Counted from the first letter of the stretch, positions 1 to 9,757 are shown. The stretch is 64,000 nt of DNA from Romboutsia_E sp900604535 (GCF_900604535.1 NZ_UWOT01000003.1:227405-291404); one strand, 5' to 3'. Numbers and translations are program-made. The notes: generated from the sequence alone by a model not told the origin.

Positions 1-2
1 AT

Positions 3-368
3 ATTATAAATACACCTACAGGAAGAAGATTAAATGAAATAACATTAGAAAGTGTCATTCAAGGTGAAATAAAGCCGGAAGATATAAGAATATCTAAAGA
101 AACATTAGAAATGCAGGCACAAATAGCGGAACAAATGAATAGACACGCGGTAGCAAGAAACTTTAGAAGAGCAGGTGAACTTATAAATGTTCCAGATACA
201 AGAGTGCTTGAAATGTATAATGCATTAAGACCATATAGATCTACGAAAGAAGAATTATTAGCTATAGCAGATGAACTTGAAAATGAATATGATGCTAAAG
301 TAAATGCAGAATTTGTAAGAGAAGCATCTCGAGTTTACGAAGAGAGAAAAAAATTAAGAGTAGAGTAA
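3..368 (+). CDS. Glycerol/propanediol dehydratase small subunit (5' end outside window)
   Basis: Small (gamma) subunit of coenzyme-B12-dependent glycerol or diol dehydratase, which converts glycerol to 3-hydroxypropionaldehyde. The frame is open from base 3, so the first internal ATG at 111 is not the start and the gene is cut by the window edge. Family features seen are TPTGRRLNEITLE near the visible start, ETLEMQAQIAEQ, and the C-terminal NALRPYRSTKEELLAIADEL block typical of DhaE/PduE/DhaC proteins. It lies 18 bp upstream of the reactivase large subunit, so the large and medium subunits are expected just left of the window. Glycerol versus 1,2-propanediol preference cannot be read from this subunit, but the downstream 1,3-propanediol dehydrogenase favours glycerol. 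Confidence 0.93.
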   Translation: MINTPTGRRLNEITLESVIQGEIKPEDIRISKETLEMQAQIAEQMNRHAVARNFRRAGELINVPDTRVLEMYNALRPYRSTKEELLAIADELENEYDAKVNAEFVREASRVYEERKKLRVE

Positions 369-386
369 TAAAAGGATGTAACTGAT

Positions 387-2204
387 ATGAAAATAATAGC
401 AGGTGTAGATATTGGAAATGCTACTACAGAAGTAGCACTTGCAAAAGTATATGATAATAAAACAGAGTTTATTTCAAGTGGTATAGCTCCAACAAGTGGT
501 ATAAAAGGTACTAAAGATAATATAGATGGAGTTATTGCATCCTTAAAAAGAGCACTTATAAGTGCTAATTTACAAATGAGTGATTTAGATTTAGTAAGAA
601 TAAATGAAGCAGCACCAGTTATAGGTGATGTTGCTATGGAGACTATAACGGAAACTATAATAACTGAATCAACTATGATAGGCCATAATCCATCTACACC
701 TGGTGGACAAGGTCTTGGAATTGGAAAAACAATAAATATAAAAGACTTAGATTTGCTAAATGGTGATGATTTAGAGGAAAGTTATATTCCTTTAATTTTA
801 AAAGAAATGAACTTTTTAGAAGCATCTCTTAGAATAAATCATGCAGTTGAAAATGGAATTAATATAACTGGTGCAATAGTTCAAAACGATGATGCTGTGT
901 TAATAAATAATAGACTTAATAAAAGTATACCTATAGTTGATGAGGTAACTTTATTGGATAAGGTCCCTTTAAATATGCTATGTGCAGTAGAAGTTTCAGC
1001 ACCTGGAAATGTTATAGATACACTTTCAAATCCTTATGGTATAGCAACTGTATTTAATTTAACTCCAGAAGAAACTAAGATTATAGTACCAATATCTAGA
1101 GCTTTAATAGGAAATAGATCAGCAGTAGTTATAAAAACTCCTAATGGTGATGTAAAAGAGAAAAAAATACCTGCTGGAAAAATGACTATAGAAGGCGAAA
1201 GAAGAAAAGAAGTTGTTGACGTAGAGCAAGGTGCAAATAAGATAATGAATGCCATAAACTTAAGCCTACCGATTACAGATATAAAGGGCGAATCGGGGAC
1301 TAATGTAGGTGGAATGATTGAAAGGGTAAGGCAAGTAATGAGTGGACTTACTAATCAAAAAATATCAGACATAAAAATTCAGGACTTATTAGCAGTTGAC
1401 ACTTTTACTCCACAAAAAGTAAAGGGTGGATTAGCAAAAGAATTTTCTATGGAAAATGCTGTTGGAATAGCTGTAATGGTCAAAGCAGATAAGCTTCAAA
1501 TGCAAATGATAGCGGAAGAATTAGAAAACATATTAGGTATAAAAGTAGAAGTTGGAGGAGTAGAAGCTGATGTTGCAATAAAAGGAGCATTAACAACTCC
1601 AGGAACCAGTGCTCCACTTGCAATACTTGATATGGGAGCAGGATCTACAGATGCGTCTATAATAAATAAGCAAGGTGAAGTTAAATCTATACACCTAGCT
1701 GGTGCAGGAAATATGGTGACTATGCTTATAAAATCTGAGCTTGGAATTGAAGATTTTTATCTTGCAGAAGATATAAAAAAATATTCTATTGCTAAGGTAG
1801 AATCATTGTTTAACATAAGATATGAAGATGGCACTGTAGAATTTTTTGAAAAGCCCCTAGACCCATCTATATTTGCAAAAGTTGTAATTATAAAAAATGG
1901 TGAATTAATACCTATAGATGGACAAAACTCAGTAGAAAAAATAAAGAGTGTAAGAAGACAAGCAAAAGAAAAAGTATTTGTTACTAACTGTTTAAGAGCC
2001 TTAAGTATAGTTTCCCCTACAGGTAACATAAGGGATATAGAGTTTGTTGTTTTAGTTGGTGGATCATCTTTAGATTTTGAAATTCCACAATTTATAACAG
2101 ATTCGCTATCTCATTATGGAATTGTTGCTGGTAAAGGGAACATAAGAGGTACAGAAGGACCTAGAAATGCAGTAGCAACAGGACTTATATTAGCTTCTAA
2201 ATAA
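387..2204 (+). CDS. dhaF: Glycerol/diol dehydratase reactivase large subunit
   Basis: Large subunit of the ATP-dependent chaperone that removes damaged cobalamin from inactivated dehydratase. It has 605 residues, close to the family's about 610. The fold is actin/Hsp70-like: the N-terminal phosphate-1 motif reads GVDIGNATTEVALAK (about residues 6-20), and a second nucleotide-binding block reads AILDMGAGSTDASII (about 412-426). A third glycine-rich block, VLVGGSSLDFEIP, lies near the C terminus. A short intergenic stretch with AAAGGATG precedes the ATG. It sits between the dehydratase small subunit and the reactivase small subunit, the usual order of dha/pdu operons. PduG would be the equivalent name in a propanediol setting. 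Confidence 0.95.
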   Translation: MKIIAGVDIGNATTEVALAKVYDNKTEFISSGIAPTSGIKGTKDNIDGVIASLKRALISANLQMSDLDLVRINEAAPVIGDVAMETITETIITESTMIGHNPSTPGGQGLGIGKTINIKDLDLLNGDDLEESYIPLILKEMNFLEASLRINHAVENGINITGAIVQNDDAVLINNRLNKSIPIVDEVTLLDKVPLNMLCAVEVSAPGNVIDTLSNPYGIATVFNLTPEETKIIVPISRALIGNRSAVVIKTPNGDVKEKKIPAGKMTIEGERRKEVVDVEQGANKIMNAINLSLPITDIKGESGTNVGGMIERVRQVMSGLTNQKISDIKIQDLLAVDTFTPQKVKGGLAKEFSMENAVGIAVMVKADKLQMQMIAEELENILGIKVEVGGVEADVAIKGALTTPGTSAPLAILDMGAGSTDASIINKQGEVKSIHLAGAGNMVTMLIKSELGIEDFYLAEDIKKYSIAKVESLFNIRYEDGTVEFFEKPLDPSIFAKVVIIKNGELIPIDGQNSVEKIKSVRRQAKEKVFVTNCLRALSIVSPTGNIRDIEFVVLVGGSSLDFEIPQFITDSLSHYGIVAGKGNIRGTEGPRNAVATGLILASK

Positions 2205-2214
2205 GGAGTTTACT

Positions 2215-2577
2215 ATGATTATAAAAAGTTATGATTTAGATACACCAAGTATTTATGTAATTCATTGTAACGATATAGGACTAGAAAATTTTAAGGAAAT
2301 TTTATGGGGAATAGAAGAAGAATGCATTCCATATAAAGTGGAAAATAGTGAAATTGAAATATCTGAATGTCTAAGTCATGAGGCATCTTTAAAGTCTAAA
2401 TTAGGAATAGGCATAGGAATAAGTAGTGAAAAAATAACTTTAACGACTAGTAAATTAGATGAGAATAGTCCATTAATAACTATAGATATTAATGATGATT
2501 ATGATGAGTTAAGATGTTTAGGTTCTAATGGTGCTAGATTGGTGAAGGGTATAGAACTAAAAAATTTAGGGGGATAA
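2215..2577 (+). CDS. dhaG: Glycerol/diol dehydratase reactivase small subunit
   Basis: Small subunit of the dehydratase-reactivating factor. It pairs with the large subunit encoded 10 bp upstream and resembles the beta subunit of the dehydratase itself. The protein has 120 residues, normal for PduH/DhaG. Visible features are an N-terminal beta-strand/helix pattern (SIYVIHCNDIGLENFKEIL), the GIGIGISSEKITL segment, and a GSNGARLVKGIEL ending similar to family members. RBS AAGGAG precedes ATG 2215. It ends 3 bp before the next gene, so the two are probably translationally coupled. Confidence 0.88.
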   Translation: MIIKSYDLDTPSIYVIHCNDIGLENFKEILWGIEEECIPYKVENSEIEISECLSHEASLKSKLGIGIGISSEKITLTTSKLDENSPLITIDINDDYDELRCLGSNGARLVKGIELKNLGG

Positions 2578-2580
2578 AAA

Positions 2581-3006
2581 ATGAAAAAACTAAATGAATT
2601 TAAAGAATTAAGTTTAGATGTAGTTAAAGTAATGGCTAAAGCTGCTGAAGAAAAAGCATTAGAAATAAATGTTCCTGTAGTAATTGCAGCCGTTGATAAA
2701 GGTGCAAATCTTATGCTAATGCATAGAATGGAAGATGCATTCGTGACAAGTATAGATATAGCAATAAACAAAGCATTTACATCAGCTTGTTTGAGGCAAG
2801 GTTCACATGAGATAACAGATGCTATTCAACCAGGAGCATCTTTATATGGACTTCAACTTACAAATAACGCAAGAATCGTTCCATTTGGTGGAGGTTTACC
2901 AGTAGTAGTAGATGGTGTAGTTGTTGGTGCGATAGGCGTAAGTGGAGGAACAGTAAATGAAGATATGTTAATAGCCCAAGCTGCTGTTGATGCTTTTTAT
3001 AAATAA
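2581..3006 (+). CDS. GlcG/HbpS family (heme-binding-like, DUF336) protein
   Basis: A 141-residue protein of the GlcG/HbpS (DUF336) family, also seen as the C-terminal domain of PduO. Family features are VPVVIAAVDKGANLMLMHRMEDA, then a helix leading to LYGLQLTNNARIVPFGGGLPVV and a glycine-rich end, GVVVGAIGVSGGTVNEDMLIAQ. Family members bind heme or act around cobalamin metabolism, and such genes recur in 1,3-propanediol operons. A role in cofactor handling or oxidative protection of the dehydratase is inference. It is 3 bp downstream of the reactivase small subunit and clearly part of the same operon. Confidence 0.85.
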   Translation: MKKLNEFKELSLDVVKVMAKAAEEKALEINVPVVIAAVDKGANLMLMHRMEDAFVTSIDIAINKAFTSACLRQGSHEITDAIQPGASLYGLQLTNNARIVPFGGGLPVVVDGVVVGAIGVSGGTVNEDMLIAQAAVDAFYK

Positions 3007-3047
3007 AAAATATAAAACAATAATATAACAATTTGGAGGAGTATAAA

Positions 3048-4208
3048 ATGAGTAGAATGTATGATTATTTAGTACCTAGTGTAAACTTTATGGGGCCAGG
3101 ATGTTTAAAAGTTATTGGTGAAAGGGCTAAGATGTTAGGTGGAAAGAAGGTTTTAATAGTTACAGATAAATTCTTAAGAAACCAAGAAGGTGGAGCTGTT
3201 GAACAAACAATAAAATATTTAACAGAAGCAGGAATTGAAGTAGCTATATATGATGGAACAGAACCAAATCCAAAAGATACTAATGTAGCTGATGGTTTAA
3301 AAATATTCAAAGAAGAAAAATGCGATATGATAATTACAGTAGGTGGAGGTTCTCCGCATGATTGTGGTAAGGGGATAGGTATAGCTGCAACTCACAAAGG
3401 AGATTTATATGACTACGCAGGTATAGAAACTCTAACAAATGCATTACCACCAATAATAGCAGTAAACACGACAGCAGGAACTGCAAGTGAAGTAACTAGA
3501 CACTGTGTTATAACTAATACAAAAACAAAAGTTAAATATGTTATAGTTAGTTGGAGAAACTTACCATTAGTATCTTTTAATGACCCAGAGCTAATGGTTG
3601 GAAAACCGGCAGGACTTACTGCAGCTACAGGAATGGATGCATTAACTCATGCAGTAGAAGCTTACGTTTCTAAAGATGCAAACCCTGTAACAGATGCATC
3701 TGCAATACAATCTATAAAATTAATAGCTAACAATTTAAGACAAGCTGTTGCTATGGGAGATAATATAGAAGCTAGAACAAATATGGCATATGCTTCATTA
3801 TTAGCTGGTATGGCATTTAATAATGGTAACTTAGGTTATGTTCATGCTATGGCTCACCAATTAGGTGGATTATACGATATGCCACATGGTGTTGCGAATG
3901 CAATGTTATTACCTCATGTTTGTAAATACAATGTAATATCTAACCCACAAAAATTTGCTGATATAGCTGAGTTTATGGGCGAAAATATAGATGGATTATC
4001 AGTTCATGAGGCAGCAGAAAAGGCTATAGATGCAATGTTTAGATTATCTAATGATATAGGTATACCAACATCATTAAAAGAAATGGGTATAAAAGAAGAA
4101 GATTTTGAATATATGGCTGAAATGGCACTTAAGGATGGAAATGCTTTCAGTAATCCAAGAAAAGGTAATGAAGAAGATATAATAAATATCTTTAAAGCAG
4201 CATATTAA
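3048..4208 (+). CDS. dhaT: 1,3-propanediol dehydrogenase (iron-dependent alcohol dehydrogenase)
   Basis: NADH-dependent reduction of 3-hydroxypropionaldehyde to 1,3-propanediol, the reductant-disposing arm of glycerol fermentation. The sequence begins MSRMYDYLVPSVNFMGPGC as in DhaT and has the group III (iron) ADH features: GGGSPHDCGKGIG in the dinucleotide domain, NTTAGTASEVTRHCVI, and the metal-binding histidines in HAMAHQLGGLYDMPHGVANA. An upstream in-frame TTG at 3033 exists, but the ATG at 3048 has a strong AATTTGGAGGAG site with proper spacing and gives the family's usual 386-residue length. It is last in the dha operon and is followed by a terminator. Confidence 0.95.
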   Translation: MSRMYDYLVPSVNFMGPGCLKVIGERAKMLGGKKVLIVTDKFLRNQEGGAVEQTIKYLTEAGIEVAIYDGTEPNPKDTNVADGLKIFKEEKCDMIITVGGGSPHDCGKGIGIAATHKGDLYDYAGIETLTNALPPIIAVNTTAGTASEVTRHCVITNTKTKVKYVIVSWRNLPLVSFNDPELMVGKPAGLTAATGMDALTHAVEAYVSKDANPVTDASAIQSIKLIANNLRQAVAMGDNIEARTNMAYASLLAGMAFNNGNLGYVHAMAHQLGGLYDMPHGVANAMLLPHVCKYNVISNPQKFADIAEFMGENIDGLSVHEAAEKAIDAMFRLSNDIGIPTSLKEMGIKEEDFEYMAEMALKDGNAFSNPRKGNEEDIINIFKAAY

Positions 4209-4277
4209 TATACTCATTAAGAAATGACAGGGGAATTTTATGTAAAATTACAAATATAAAGATTATAGAAGCAAAGT

Positions 4278-4312
4278 AAAAAATGAACTCCTATGGAGTT
4301 CATTTTTATTTG
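4278..4312 (+). terminator. Intrinsic terminator after dhaT
   Basis: Stem AAATGAACTCC (4281-4291), loop TAT, then the perfect complement to 4305, followed by a T-rich run. It separates the dha operon from hydA. Confidence 0.85.
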
Positions 4313-4447
4313 GAAAAATTAAGTGAAGATAAAATACGTTTTTGTATTTCAAAAGTATAATTTATGACAATATGTTTGAAAAACTTTCATTTTGGTATGA
4401 CTATATTGTAAAAATTTTATAATATAATTTATAAGGAGTACTAAAAG

Positions 4448-5857
4448 ATGAAACATTTATTTACAGAAAAAGTTGTACCTATAGAGTCTGACAACAAAGC
4501 TATAAAAATAGACTACGATAAGTGTATAAAATGTGGTCTATGTAAGCGCGTATGTGAAAGAGAAATAGGTGTTGCCAATTTCTTTGATTTAGAGAAAACT
4601 AATGATATAGCAATATGTATAAACTGTGCACAATGTGCTCAAGCTTGTCCAGTTGGAGCTATAACTCAAGTTGAAGATATACATAGAGTTAAAGAGGCAG
4701 TAGAAGATAAAGATAAGATAGTAATATTTAACACAGCACCAGCAGTTCGTGTTGCATTAGGTGAAGAATTTAAGATGGAAGCTGGAAGTTATGTTGAAGA
4801 CAAGATGGTTCAAGCCCTTAGAGAACTAGGTGGAGACTATGTATTTGATGTTACATTTGGAGCTGACATGACTATTATGGAAGAAGCAAACGAGCTTGTA
4901 AAAAGAATAGTTGAAAAAAATGAAAATATACCACAATTCACAAGTTGCTGTCCAGGATGGGTTACATTTGTAGAAACTTTCTATCCTGAGTTATTAGACA
5001 ACTTATCTACTGCTAAGAGCCCAATTTCTATGCAGGGAGCAACTATAAAAACATATTTTGCTAAAAAAGCAAACATTAATCCAAGTAAAATTGTAAATGT
5101 TACAATTACGCCATGTACAGCTAAAAAGTTTGAAATAGATAGACCAGAGATGAATGACTCAGCTAAATTTAACAATATAGAAGGTCTAAGAGACAACGAT
5201 ATTATAATAACTACTAAAGAACTAGCTAAATGGATTAAAGAAGAAGGAATTGACTTTGAAAATCTAGAAGGATCTAAGTTTGATAGTATGTTAGGTTTAG
5301 GTAGTGGTGCTGGAGTTATATTTGGTAATAGTGGTGGTGTTACAGAAGCTGCTGTTAGAACTGCATATCATTCAATAACAGGTGAAGATCCTACTGGGGA
5401 ACTTTTAAGCTTTGAGCCAGTAAGGGGGCTAGATGGAGTAAAAGAAGCATCGATAACTATAAAGGATGTTAACTTAAAATTAGCTGTAGTACAAGGAACT
5501 GCTCATGCAAGAAAATTAATTGAAAAGATAAAAAATAAAGACGTTGATTATGATTTTGTTGAGGTAATGGCCTGTAAAGGTGGTTGTATAGGTGGCGGTG
5601 GTCAACCTAAAACTACAAAAGTGATAAATGATAAAATAAGACTTAGCCGTATAGATGGATTATACGAAAAAGATGAAGAGTTAAATATAAAGTGTAGTTA
5701 TCAAAATCCAGATATAATAGCAGTATACAATGAATTTTATCAAGAGCCATTATCACACCTAGCACATGAGCTTTTACATACATCATATGAATCAAAACAA
5801 CATATGCTAGGCCTTGATAATTATGAAGAGATACCTTCAACAGATGAAATTATATAA
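4448..5857 (+). CDS. hydA: [FeFe] hydrogenase, H2-evolving, two [4Fe-4S] accessory clusters
   Basis: Catalyses reversible reduction of protons to H2, normally with reduced ferredoxin. It has 469 residues. The N-terminal bacterial-type ferredoxin domain has cysteines C26/C29/C32/C36 and C57/C60/C63/C67. The three H-cluster signatures are intact: TSCCPGW (C167/C168), TPCTAKK (C223), and MACKGGCIGGGGQP (C376 and C380). GVTEAAVRT is also present. This is the compact 'M2'-type layout with no plant-type ferredoxin or NuoG-like domain. About 75 residues follow the last signature, including HLAHELLHTSY, as in many monomeric hydrogenases. RBS AAGGAG lies 8 bp before ATG. All three maturases lie just downstream. 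Confidence 0.95.
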   Translation: MKHLFTEKVVPIESDNKAIKIDYDKCIKCGLCKRVCEREIGVANFFDLEKTNDIAICINCAQCAQACPVGAITQVEDIHRVKEAVEDKDKIVIFNTAPAVRVALGEEFKMEAGSYVEDKMVQALRELGGDYVFDVTFGADMTIMEEANELVKRIVEKNENIPQFTSCCPGWVTFVETFYPELLDNLSTAKSPISMQGATIKTYFAKKANINPSKIVNVTITPCTAKKFEIDRPEMNDSAKFNNIEGLRDNDIIITTKELAKWIKEEGIDFENLEGSKFDSMLGLGSGAGVIFGNSGGVTEAAVRTAYHSITGEDPTGELLSFEPVRGLDGVKEASITIKDVNLKLAVVQGTAHARKLIEKIKNKDVDYDFVEVMACKGGCIGGGGQPKTTKVINDKIRLSRIDGLYEKDEELNIKCSYQNPDIIAVYNEFYQEPLSHLAHELLHTSYESKQHMLGLDNYEEIPSTDEII

Positions 5858-5881
5858 TTTGTAAAGGCTAAGATTTTTTAG

Positions 5882-5925
5882 TAGGCTGTCTTAAATACAT
5901 ATATTTTTAGGACAGCTTATTTATA
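5882..5925 (+). terminator. Probable intrinsic terminator after hydA
   Basis: Inverted repeat TAGGCTGTCTTAAA / TTTTAGGACAGCTTA (14 bp with two G-U pairs) followed by TTTATATT. It may lower expression of the maturases relative to hydA. Confidence 0.65.
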
Positions 5926-6045
5926 TTAAATTATAAAAAAAAAAAATATTAAAAATTTTATGAATTCTAAATATTATAAATTACAAAAAGTTATGAGATA
6001 TACACTTAAGTAAAGAAAATATTATTATTAAATAGAGGTGACAAA

Positions 6046-7092
6046 GTGGATATTAAAGCTATAATACAAAAGTTATATGATACTAATGATGCATCAAGAG
6101 AAGAATTACTGTATTTATTAGATAATATAGATGATGATAGTAAGAAATTTCTTATAGATAAAGCTTACAAAACAAGATATAAATATTTTAAAAATACAGT
6201 ATTTATTAGAGGTCTAATAGAAATTAGTAGCTATTGTAAAAAAGACTGTTTATACTGTGGGCTTAGAAGAAGTAATAAAAATGCTGAAAGATATAGATTA
6301 GATACTGAGGATATAATAGAGTGTGCAAAAAGAGGAGATAAGCTGGGATATAAGACTATAGTTTTACAAGGTGGAGAAGATGCTTTTTACACTGATGAAA
6401 AAATGATAGAAATTATAAAAGTTATTAAAAAAGAACTTCCAACTAGTGCACTAACTTTATCTATTGGGGAAAGAAGTTATGATTCTTATAAAAAGTTATA
6501 TGAAGCTGGAGCAGATAGATTTTTACTTAGACATGAAAGTGCAACTAAGAGCTTATATGAATCTATTCATAATAATGAATTATTTGAAGAAAGAAGAAGA
6601 TGTTTAAGAGATTTAAAGGAAATAGGATTCCAAGCAGGTGCAGGATTTATGGTAGGATTACCTAATCAAACTAATGAAGATTTAGTAAATGACTTAAGAT
6701 TTGTAAAAGAATTAGAGCCCGCTATGTGTGGTATAGGTCCATTTATTCCTCATAAAGATACACCTCTTAGAGATTGTAGTGCAGGTACTACAGAAAAGAC
6801 TGTAATATTACTTGCAATAACAAGATTATTACTACCAAAGGTGCTTTTACCTGCAACTACAGCACTTGCAAGTATTGATAGTAATGGAAGAAATGAAGGT
6901 TTAAGAGCTGGAGCAAATGTTATAATGCCAAATTTATCCCCAATGAGCGTTAGAAAAAAGTATTCTTTATATAATAACAAAGCATTTATATTAGATGAAG
7001 ATGCGGAGTATAGAAATAGTATAGAAGAAAAACTAAAGGAAGCGGGATTTGAACTTGTTGTTTCAAGAGGGGATAATCCAGATTTTGTATAG
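6046..7092 (+). CDS. hydE: [FeFe] hydrogenase maturase HydE (radical SAM)
   Basis: Radical-SAM enzyme that helps build the azadithiolate-bridged di-iron subcluster of the H-cluster. It has 348 residues. The AdoMet [4Fe-4S] motif CX3CX2C is seen as C64/C68/C71 in SSYCKKDCLYCGLR. Downstream family blocks include VLQGGEDAFY, LSIGERSYDSY and HESATKSLYESIH, plus the C-terminal NVIMPNLSPMSVRKKYSLY segment shared with the related BioB/PylB group. Translation starts at GTG 6046 with GAGGTG upstream. It is first of the hydE-hydG-hydF series. Confidence 0.95.
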   Translation: MDIKAIIQKLYDTNDASREELLYLLDNIDDDSKKFLIDKAYKTRYKYFKNTVFIRGLIEISSYCKKDCLYCGLRRSNKNAERYRLDTEDIIECAKRGDKLGYKTIVLQGGEDAFYTDEKMIEIIKVIKKELPTSALTLSIGERSYDSYKKLYEAGADRFLLRHESATKSLYESIHNNELFEERRRCLRDLKEIGFQAGAGFMVGLPNQTNEDLVNDLRFVKELEPAMCGIGPFIPHKDTPLRDCSAGTTEKTVILLAITRLLLPKVLLPATTALASIDSNGRNEGLRAGANVIMPNLSPMSVRKKYSLYNNKAFILDEDAEYRNSIEEKLKEAGFELVVSRGDNPDFV

Positions 7093-7143
7093 TTTTGTAG
7101 CTTTGATAAATGAAGTTAATTTTAATATAAAAGGAGAAGAGTA

Positions 7144-8520
7144 ATGTTCATAGATAATAATTTTATATACAAAATATTAGAAGAAACAAAAAGTCCAAGT
7201 AATAAAGAAATTAAAGAAGTTTTAGAAAAAGCTAAAAAAAGAAATGGATTATCATATAAAGATATAGCTATATTACTTCAAGCTGAAGATGAAAATGATT
7301 TAAAGGAAATATATAAATTAGCTGGAGAAATAAAAAGAGATATATATGGAAAAAGAATAGTGGTATTTGCGCCACTTTATGTGAGCGATTATTGCGTAAA
7401 TAACTGTGTATACTGTGGTTATAGAAGAGATAATAAGTTTACAAGAAGAAAGTTAACTATGGAAGAAGTTGCAGAAGAAGTTAGAATTCTAGAGCAAATG
7501 GGGCATAAAAGATTAGCATTAGAACTTGGTGAAGATCCAGTAAATACACCTATAGATTATGCTTTAGAATGTTTAGATACAATATATAAAACTCAAAATT
7601 CAAATGGAGAAATAAGAAGAGTTAATGTAAATATAGCGGCTACTACTATTGAAAACTATAAAAAACTGAATGAAAAAGGAATTGGTACATATATACTATT
7701 CCAAGAAACATATCATGAAGATTCTTATAATAAGATGCATCCCAAATCTCTAAAAGGAAATTATGAATATCATTTAACTGCCTTTGATAGAGCTATGGAA
7801 GCTGGAATAGATGATGTTGGAGCGGGTGTACTGTTTGGACTAGCTGATCCTAGATTTGAAGTATTAGGACTTATGATGCACAATGCTCACTTAGAAGAAA
7901 AGTATGGAGTAGGATTCCATACTATATCAGTGCCAAGACTACAACCTGCTAAGGGAGTTACACTTGAAAACTACCCATATTTATTGGATGATAAAATGTT
8001 TAAAAAAGTAGTAGCAATACTAAGAATTGCAGTTCCGTTTACAGGTCTTATACTTTCAACAAGAGAAACACCAGAGATGAGAAGAGAATTACTTAAGTAT
8101 GGAGTAAGTCAAATATCTGCAGGATCATCTACAGGTGTTGGTGGATATAAGCAAAGAGAAAATGGAGAAGAAGTAAAACAATTTAAAACTAACGATGAAA
8201 GAAGTCCAATAGAAATATTAAAGGAATTATTAGATGATGGATATATACCAAGTTACTGTACCGCATGTTATAGAAAAGGAAGGACTGGAGATAGATTTAT
8301 GTCTCTTGCGAAATCAGGGAATATAAAATATGTTTGTGAGCCTAATGCAATCATGACCCTTCTTGAGTTTACTTTAGACTATGGAGATAAAGAACTATAT
8401 GATAAAGCTCAAAAACTTATAGATACTGAGGTAGAAAATATACAAAGAGAAGATATTAAGAATTTGACTAAAGTAAGTTTAGAAAAAATGAAAAATGGTG
8501 AAAGAGACTTCTATTTATAG
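7144..8520 (+). CDS. hydG: [FeFe] hydrogenase maturase HydG (tyrosine lyase, radical SAM)
   Basis: Cleaves tyrosine to p-cresol and dehydroglycine, delivering the CO and CN ligands of the H-cluster. It has 458 residues and is related to ThiH. The radical-SAM motif is C84/C88/C91 (SDYCVNNCVYCGYRR). The HydG-specific C-terminal auxiliary-cluster motif CX2CX22C is present as C372/C375/C398, which separates it from ThiH. RBS AAAGGAGAAG precedes ATG 7144. It is followed 18 bp later by hydF. Confidence 0.96.
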   Translation: MFIDNNFIYKILEETKSPSNKEIKEVLEKAKKRNGLSYKDIAILLQAEDENDLKEIYKLAGEIKRDIYGKRIVVFAPLYVSDYCVNNCVYCGYRRDNKFTRRKLTMEEVAEEVRILEQMGHKRLALELGEDPVNTPIDYALECLDTIYKTQNSNGEIRRVNVNIAATTIENYKKLNEKGIGTYILFQETYHEDSYNKMHPKSLKGNYEYHLTAFDRAMEAGIDDVGAGVLFGLADPRFEVLGLMMHNAHLEEKYGVGFHTISVPRLQPAKGVTLENYPYLLDDKMFKKVVAILRIAVPFTGLILSTRETPEMRRELLKYGVSQISAGSSTGVGGYKQRENGEEVKQFKTNDERSPIEILKELLDDGYIPSYCTACYRKGRTGDRFMSLAKSGNIKYVCEPNAIMTLLEFTLDYGDKELYDKAQKLIDTEVENIQREDIKNLTKVSLEKMKNGERDFYL

Positions 8521-8538
8521 GAGTTATAGGAGGTAAGT

Positions 8539-9726
8539 ATGAATATTACTCCAAATTCAAATAGAAAACATATTGGAATATATGGAAATACAAATAGTGG
8601 AAAATCATCTCTTATGAATAATATTTTAGGACAAGATATATCTCTTGTATCCAGTGTAGAGGGAACTACTACTGATCCTGTACAAAAGGCTATGGAACTT
8701 ATACCATATGGTCCTGTTTTATTTATTGATACAGCAGGTCTTGAAGATAAAACTGAACTTGGAGCTATAAGAGTTAAAAAAAGTTATGAGTTTTTAAAAA
8801 GACTAGATTTTGCTTTATATATATTTGATGCAGCAAATCCTGACCTAGATACTTATAAAACTTGGAAAAGAGAAGCAGCTAGATACAATGTAGATCATTC
8901 TATAGTTATAAATAAAATAGATACTATAAGCAAAGAAGAAATAGATAACTTAGTTAAAAACTTTAATGAATATATTCTTGTTTCAGCTAAGGATAAATGT
9001 GGAATTGATAATCTAAAAAGTAAAATAATAAAGCACTTACAAGATGGAGAAGAAGAAAAAACTATTGTTGGTGACTTATTAGAATATGGTTCGAAGGTAG
9101 TTCTAGTAGTTCCAATCGATAGTGAAGCACCAAAGGGAAGGATAATTCTCCCACAGGTACAAGTTATAAGGGATTGTTTAGACCATGGTATAAAGACTTA
9201 TATTGTAAGAGATACTGAACTTGAAGAAGCATTAAGTGAATTAAAAGATATAGATTTAGTTATAACTGATTCTCAAGTATTTAAGGAAGTTGATAGTATA
9301 ATACCTAAAAATATAAAGCTTACAAGTTTTTCAATATTATTTGCTAGACAAAAGGGTGATTTTAATGAGTTTTTAGAAGGAACAAAGAAACTTGATACTT
9401 TAAAACCAAATGATAAGATATTAATCTGTGAAAGTTGCACACACAATGTGTCACATGAAGATATAGGTAGAGTAAAGATACCTAATATGTTAAGAAAGAT
9501 AGTAGGTGGAGACTTAAATATTGATTATACGATTGGATATGATTTTAAAGAAGACATTGAAGATTATGATTTAGTAATTCATTGTGGTGCATGTATGGTA
9601 AATAGAAAAAGTGTACTAAATAAAATAAGTAAATGCAAAGAACGAAATGTGCCTATAACTAATTACGGAATGGTAATAGCATATTTTACAGGAATATTAG
9701 ATAGATCGGTGGAGATATTTAAATAA
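8539..9726 (+). CDS. hydF: [FeFe] hydrogenase maturase HydF (GTPase scaffold)
   Basis: GTPase and iron-sulfur scaffold that assembles the di-iron precursor and transfers it to apo-HydA. It has 395 residues. The P-loop is GNTNSGKSS (16-24), the Walker B/G3 region is LFIDTAGLED, and the G4 motif is NKID. The C-terminal cluster-binding motif CxHx(44-53)HCxxC is intact: C300, H302, H348, C349, C352. RBS TAGGAGGTAAG sits just upstream of ATG. Its presence with hydE and hydG makes the maturation set complete. Confidence 0.96.
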   Translation: MNITPNSNRKHIGIYGNTNSGKSSLMNNILGQDISLVSSVEGTTTDPVQKAMELIPYGPVLFIDTAGLEDKTELGAIRVKKSYEFLKRLDFALYIFDAANPDLDTYKTWKREAARYNVDHSIVINKIDTISKEEIDNLVKNFNEYILVSAKDKCGIDNLKSKIIKHLQDGEEEKTIVGDLLEYGSKVVLVVPIDSEAPKGRIILPQVQVIRDCLDHGIKTYIVRDTELEEALSELKDIDLVITDSQVFKEVDSIIPKNIKLTSFSILFARQKGDFNEFLEGTKKLDTLKPNDKILICESCTHNVSHEDIGRVKIPNMLRKIVGGDLNIDYTIGYDFKEDIEDYDLVIHCGACMVNRKSVLNKISKCKERNVPITNYGMVIAYFTGILDRSVEIFK

Positions 9727-9757
9727 TTTAAAATTATTAAAATATAAAGTCTTAACT

